Positions 33,701 to 36,378 of a DNA stretch of 36,378 nucleotides are shown piece by piece (within the stretch, counting starts at the first letter, position 1; each line of letters starts with the position of its first letter). Source of the stretch: Promethearchaeati archaeon. Lineage in GTDB: Archaea > Asgardarchaeota > Njordarchaeia > Njordarchaeales > Njordarchaeaceae. The stretch lies in the NCBI GenBank assembly GCA_026993975.1, contig JALWRR010000201.1, positions 1-36,378 on the forward strand, in the 5' to 3' direction. The notes beneath the pieces are model-generated. The model saw nothing but the letters and a program-made list of their open reading frames with translations. It was not told the DNA's origin and did not search any database. A program made the translations under genes and the position numbers.

Positions 33701-34398
33701 ATTCAAGTAAAAAAGATTTAGAATCAGAAATAAAAAGATTGAGTAAGAGAATAGATGAGTTTAACAATGAGATCATGGGACTTGAGTCAAATAAAGAAAA
33801 AGTAATAGGTGTTCTAAATACCTATGTAGATGCGGTAACAAGACCTATCCAGTACTTAAAAACCACACTAAATAATTTTGAGAGATATTATTCAAGAAAA
33901 ATAAAGAAGAAGGAATCTGACATCTCAAATGAAATATTAGGTTTAATAGATCTTGGTAACTCGCTAATAAGTTTGATTAAGGGTAAATGGAGAGACAGAG
34001 AGCTTATAGGAGAAATTCTTTACGGTAAGAATATTGTGTCTGAATCCATCAAGAGCATGCTTACCTCGGATTCAAGTAATGTGAATATAATAGTACCAAG
34101 CGAAATCGTGAGAAACATACTGGATATAATCAATGGCAATAATAAGAGGGCCAGAACAGTATTGTACACTAATAATACAGATATACTCAGAGAGAGCAAG
34201 ATTAGTAAAAACTTGAAAATTGAGAGGATCAAAGAGGATATCCCATACTTAGTGATTGTTTCAAACGGTGAAAGAGCGATTATATGTGATAAGAATCTTA
34301 ATTACGCAATAGAATTAGTCAATGATGAGTTAATAAGAGAGATATTGTTCACGTGGATTAAAAGCAAGTACGCAAAGAAAATAAAATTTAGAATATAA
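30730..34398 (+). CDS. Giant coiled-coil protein with helix-turn-helix-like N-terminus and PLD-like C-terminus
   Basis: Unrecognised 1222-residue soluble protein with no signal peptide or membrane helix. Residues 1-80 (LLDYIQYYTKLDERTIKYYLDLLDQR ... DLIIQIQNGYLVLPP) look like a winged helix. About residues 85-1080 are almost uninterrupted charged helix with heptad spacing and very few prolines or cysteines, consistent with long coiled coils. The last about 130 residues switch to an alpha/beta domain: NVNIIVPSEIVRNILDII, ARTVLYTNN, YLVIVSNGERAIICD, then a terminal helix. This resembles the catalytically inactive PLD-like sensor of TrmB regulators. ATG at 30730 is chosen; GTG at 30727 is possible. 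It converges with the polyprenol kinase gene, overlapping its stop by 11 bases. Function unknown; the TrmB-like reading is inference. Confidence 0.65.
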   Translation: MKRSLLDYIQYYTKLDERTIKYYLDLLDQRIISKEFFKYYVNEHSLLNFEKWLTDKDLIIQIQNGYLVLPPISALITGLVKLRDSLKSFNKAYLDAFNESIQSLKKDLLSIDIASGDEINIITAYRDLFEKAITGLKNHTKSIQDVLNYYNAVLKRISLTLNELSTMMSKFNGRILSVEDKIGELEGLIKEKRDLISSEIKRLDEVLHGIESDVINFVNEFKNTAESSTSSIMKLVQEQIDLINKLKEDFSRSAKILIDKKDEFEKSLDEVSQTLLEKREEIKAILKEIKSNVDDIIHSEVNDSLKTMKDTLEMMSSETLRIFNDNLQKITKDITDISEGFLREINNVSEKLRKNGDELLLIQKEVIQRIKEDINSFIESNSENLDKVEENVLERVNEIVNVSESLIKQIRNDFAVIDELSSKQANYLSQFIALQVSNLEVEKEHFIVNLRTLLSKDKRENTGLDMIFSRLKGAIGRLEDLYNLKVRQIYKSLNDLKKEGEEKLSRISTSTIMKDIETVIGYFSNSLIRIERILELIESLSNKLDSRASKFTEIPIETGLEELNKLLNGLSEENKSEVIKLFNKQRSLYLSALKSFRKEAKKDLEQVIREIKSELDTLRSLEENARASVSGFSDELKKSILEAYETLINEYVNLLYESTKESIIQMIYDGEKILDSEREKMSDAYSSIIDSKEKIMGELVKFIKMYHERVISALSDLGKELQGFTAKEFAELRDAVISRINKSIDQYRVEINKLSNDLESLIKPIRNYLSNLSLETNQFIDRRVSEFNEEVKKYVGEIKEITSKYENNMTLLKKNMLAEINNVLEQIKELKKIDIENHIRIFNKTMENINKSLSTSISNTVDAASSLIDTSINEASNLINQEYSQLINNTTSELSKLINDTIFLFENHLTEANRIREEIDDVKSKCLDNTNKLVNELNSINKNIDYVSKEITASYNELTAFNQEVVERLKELLSSYQEVLGMLSGYKEEMNSSKKDLESEIKRLSKRIDEFNNEIMGLESNKEKVIGVLNTYVDAVTRPIQYLKTTLNNFERYYSRKIKKKESDISNEILGLIDLGNSLISLIKGKWRDRELIGEILYGKNIVSESIKSMLTSDSSNVNIIVPSEIVRNILDIINGNNKRARTVLYTNNTDILRESKISKNLKIERIKEDIPYLVIVSNGERAIICDKNLNYAIELVNDELIREILFTWIKSKYAKKIKFRI

Positions 34399-35122
34399 TT
34401 GGGAACACGTAGAAGTAGTAGAGCATAGTTACTATAGGAATAAGCAAATTATCAATATCCGCTGGCGATAGTGCCTCAACAATAGTAGCTATAAAAGCTA
34501 TCAATACTATATCACTGATCATAGCAATAAGGCCCGCTGGTCCCCCAATTGGATTGATTATGGATACTAAGATAAGAGACCCAATGATACCGAAAATAAA
34601 CATGCCTAATGACCCCTCAACGCTCTTTTCATTTCCAAGTAATCTGTATTTTCTCTTCCCATAATACTTACCGAACACTGGAGCTAGCCCATCCCCCCAA
34701 CCAAGAATAGCCATAGTAACTACAGCAGAATACTTCATAAAGAAGAATACACCGAGAACATCCATAACTAATGTGAAGAATAACGGTCCCTTCAAAAGCT
34801 CCTTCGGATTTCCTGTTCTCGTCATGGTTTTAACAGCTGTATCCTCAGGAGTAGCCGTGAAGCCCTTAACTAGGAAAAGAATGGTCCATAATAAGGCTAC
34901 GGCAATATTAAATGTGTATGACCAATGCCCACCATAGTAGAGAGGCCAGAAGATAACCCATGATCCAGCGGCGATATGAACTATTTTTCTTGAGATATCT
35001 TGTGGAAAGCCCTTAGAAACCAAGAAATCCATGAATTTAATCACGGACATTATATATATAAAGACTATAACTGTGCATATAGAGTTCCAGATTAATGGAT
35101 TAAGGTTATAGGGTGGTATCAT
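34388..35122 (-). CDS. Polyprenol/phytol-kinase-family membrane protein
   Basis: CTP-dependent isoprenoid-alcohol kinase family (dolichol kinase SEC59, phytol kinase VTE5), 244 residues with about seven hydrophobic helices. Family motifs are SRKIVHIAAGSWVIFWP, GWGDGLAPVFGKYYGKRKY, GNEKSVEGSLGMFIFG and the C-terminal VEALSPADIDNLLIPI. The ATG at 35122 follows a GGTGA that overlaps the stop of isopentenyl phosphate kinase, so the two are co-transcribed. The likely substrate is a C15-C20 or longer prenol, producing the monophosphate for lipid or glycan-carrier synthesis. Bacterial and archaeal members are little studied, so substrate is inferred. A few residues of the coiled-coil gene overlap its 3' end on the opposite strand. 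Confidence 0.85.
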   Translation of the reverse strand: MIPPYNLNPLIWNSICTVIVFIYIMSVIKFMDFLVSKGFPQDISRKIVHIAAGSWVIFWPLYYGGHWSYTFNIAVALLWTILFLVKGFTATPEDTAVKTMTRTGNPKELLKGPLFFTLVMDVLGVFFFMKYSAVVTMAILGWGDGLAPVFGKYYGKRKYRLLGNEKSVEGSLGMFIFGIIGSLILVSIINPIGGPAGLIAMISDIVLIAFIATIVEALSPADIDNLLIPIVTMLYYFYVFPIIF

Positions 35123-35135
35123 TATGATTATTCAC

Positions 35136-35894
35136 CTAAGGAATAAATCTCGTACATACTACTTTTTCTCCCTTTAAATATTTTCTCAATCTACCTTGTT
35201 CAACAAGATTGATAAACGTTACCCTAATCCCAGCATCAAGGATTCTCGAAACCCACTCGAGTTTTCCTCTAATCCCACCAGTAGCATCTCCTTCATAGCG
35301 TATTTTACTCATGATATCCAGTAACTCGCTTCTTTCAACTTTCTCTAAGGTCTCTCCCTGGTAAATTAACCCATCCACATCCATAGTGAATATTACTTCA
35401 TCAGCACCTAATTTCTCAGCTAAGAAATATGCTAGGTAATCACCAGAAGCGATCCTAGGCATTTGCTTAACTCTATCGAAGGGGCCATCAGCAGGAATAA
35501 CTGGAACTACACCAAATCTAAGAAATCTCTCGATGGGCTCTATGAAATAATCCCTTATTTCATCATTCTCTAGAATTATGAATGAGGATGGGTAAAAAGG
35601 GAATGCTGGAATTCCCGAATCAATTAATGATCTCAGAATTCCTTGTGTTAATTCACTCACCCAGTACTTGACGTTAGATATACCAACAAGCTTCTCTAAC
35701 CCTTTTATCTCTACATGTAGGTTCTGTTTTAGAACGAGTGGATGGCCAAATGATCCAGTGCCATGCGTCAATACTATATTTGGGTAACCTGGTTTTACTT
35801 CCTCTCCAACCCTTTTTATTACATTTTCTCTAGCTTTGAGAGGTTCTTTCTTAACTGTTATTGCACTACCACCAATCTTAATAACTCTCAACAT
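35136..35894 (-). CDS. ipk: Isopentenyl phosphate kinase
   Basis: Phosphorylates isopentenyl phosphate to IPP with ATP, the last step of the archaeal alternative mevalonate pathway. This is an amino-acid-kinase fold: VIKIGGSAITVKK for ATP phosphates, then HGTGSFGHP with the catalytic histidine H51 characteristic of IPK, SGDYLAYFLAEKLGADEV, TMDVDGLIY and DATGGIRGKL. Length of 252 residues is normal. The start is ATG at 35894, with GGTGT seven bases upstream; the GTG at 35912 precedes that site. It is first of two genes, with the polyprenol kinase 13 bases downstream. IPK enzymes can also phosphorylate longer prenyl monophosphates, which makes the pairing biochemically sensible. Confidence 0.92.
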   Translation of the reverse strand: MLRVIKIGGSAITVKKEPLKARENVIKRVGEEVKPGYPNIVLTHGTGSFGHPLVLKQNLHVEIKGLEKLVGISNVKYWVSELTQGILRSLIDSGIPAFPFYPSSFIILENDEIRDYFIEPIERFLRFGVVPVIPADGPFDRVKQMPRIASGDYLAYFLAEKLGADEVIFTMDVDGLIYQGETLEKVERSELLDIMSKIRYEGDATGGIRGKLEWVSRILDAGIRVTFINLVEQGRLRKYLKGEKVVCTRFIP

Positions 35895-36097
35895 TTCATT
35901 AACACCAGTCACATTATGCTATGAGAACTCTTAAGCAAAATAATGTTTTAGTTGTCAAGAATTTAGCCTTTCTTCTTTTTAAGTCTTCTATGCAGAGTTA
36001 GAAGTTTAAAAGCAAGCGCAATTATCACTAGTATTACTCTAGCGTTCTTTATCTTAACGTTTTGAAAGATGTTTTAAAGCAGAATGACGTGTAAAAG

Positions 36098-36106
36098 TTT
36101 TATATT
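36098..36106 (+). promoter_or_regulatory. TATA-like element of the vapB gene
   Basis: Reads TTTTATATT. It predicts transcription from about 36128, within or just past the first of two direct repeats. Confidence 0.4.
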
Positions 36107-36114
36107 GAAATGTA

Positions 36115-36162
36115 TGTTTACATTATTTGTAGACAATGATTTGGTGTTTACAATGTCTGTAG
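36115..36162. repeat. Two 18-base direct repeats at the vapB promoter and start
   Basis: Copy one is at 36115-36132 and copy two at 36145-36162, both starting TGTTTACA and ending TGTAG, matching at 15 of 18 positions with a 30-base period. The second covers part of the ribosome-binding site and the start codon at 36153. Antitoxins of this class usually repress their own operon, so these may be operators. Confidence 0.45.
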
Positions 36163-36374
36163 TTGTATCTGTTAGAGTTAGGAAGGAGTTAAAGGAGGAG
36201 GCGGAGAGGTTAGGTATAAATATTAAAGAGGTCTTTGAGAGATCGTTAATAAACGCTATACAGAGAGAGAAGAAAAAGAAGCTTAAAGAAGCTGTAAAAA
36301 ACGTATTAAAAAACCTTGATATAAGCGAGGAGGAGTGGATTAGTTTGATTAGAGAGATAAGGGATGAGAGATGA
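36153..36374 (+). CDS. vapB: VapB-type antitoxin
   Basis: Antitoxin of a VapBC toxin-antitoxin module, 73 residues. The N-terminal SVVVSVRVRKELKEEAERLGINIKEV is a ribbon-helix-helix-like DNA-binding segment. The rest is a charged helical tail (REKKKKLKEAVKNVL, then SEEEWISLIREIRDER) that would wrap around the toxin. The start is ATG at 36153, five bases after GGTGT (36143-36147). A longer reading from 36084 is not supported because it crosses the promoter repeats. The TGA stop overlaps an ATG at 36371 in the ATGA arrangement typical of vapBC operons. Confidence 0.8.
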   Translation: MSVVVSVRVRKELKEEAERLGINIKEVFERSLINAIQREKKKKLKEAVKNVLKNLDISEEEWISLIREIRDER

Positions 36375-36378
36375 AGTT
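36371..36378 (+). CDS. vapC: Probable vapC PIN-domain toxin, first codons only
   Basis: ATG overlapping the antitoxin stop as ATGA, followed by AAG and two bases before the window ends. The position, the overlap and a GGGATGAG ribosome site suggest VapC. The coding sequence itself is not visible, so this rests on context alone. Confidence 0.4.

Noticed and set aside
35963-36073. Minus-strand 37-codon frame encoding a hydrophobic stretch (VILVIIALAF) with a basic tail
   Set aside because: It looks like a tiny membrane protein, but there is no usable start codon before the hydrophobic part and no Shine-Dalgarno site, so it could be chance or a decayed remnant.
36084-36152. Longer N-terminus for the vapB antitoxin beginning at 36084
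   Set aside because: It would run through the TATA-like element and both direct repeats, adds a cysteine-containing segment unlike the family, and a GGTGT site points to ATG 36153.

Overview
The window is AT-rich and reads as a chromosomal segment of a hyperthermophilic crenarchaeon (Thermoproteota). Supporting points are TATA-box promoters, GGTG-type Shine-Dalgarno sites with many TTG and GTG starts, an XPD-type Fe-S helicase, an Nre repair protein with a C-terminal PCNA-binding motif, isopentenyl phosphate kinase, AMP phosphorylase with ribose-1,5-bisphosphate isomerase, an AOR-family tungsten enzyme, and a VapBC pair at the right edge. I cannot name the genus. I see no tRNA, rRNA, CRISPR array or insertion sequence.

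Layout. 1-7131 is an acyl-CoA/electron-transfer region: a truncated 3-hydroxyacyl-CoA dehydrogenase diverges from a thiolase and its DUF35 partner, three unrecognised small genes follow, then a complete fixABCX operon on the minus strand. 7455-16604 holds a winged-helix protein, the XPD-like helicase, an AlaX-type tRNA editing protein, a large secreted, membrane-anchored surface protein, a Mth938-domain/HAD pair, and two genes that look like a degenerate Ras-like GTPase and a degenerate nucleotidyltransferase-HEPN protein. 16601-19419 carries a ZIP metal transporter, a TauE/DUF1634 pair and a creatininase-family hydrolase. 19725-23448 has NreA, AMP phosphorylase and, convergently, R15P isomerase. 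23500-28020 has a longin-like membrane protein downstream of a 1160-residue STAND-type ATPase with a TPR-like tail. 28187-30345 is a polyferredoxin-AOR operon. 30730-34398 is a 1222-residue cytoplasmic coiled-coil protein. 34388-35894 encodes two isoprenoid kinases, and 36153 onward starts a vapBC operon.

Themes. FixABCX, thiolase and 3-hydroxyacyl-CoA dehydrogenase suggest acyl-CoA oxidation or synthesis coupled to flavin-based bifurcation. AMP phosphorylase and R15P isomerase are two of the three steps from AMP to RuBisCO. The two isoprenoid kinases could feed membrane-lipid synthesis or salvage.

The least explained material is: (i) the giant coiled-coil protein, whose ends resemble the two ends of a TrmB regulator; (ii) the STAND-TPR protein next to a longin-like membrane protein; (iii) the pseudo-GTPase plus pseudo-NTase/HEPN pair; and (iv) the 16-cysteine polyferredoxin, whose only sensible start is a CTG behind a good ribosome-binding site. 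A recurring GGTG(A/T)-N5-start spacing allowed several starts to be corrected. In these genes the GTG inside the Shine-Dalgarno sequence would otherwise tempt a gene caller.
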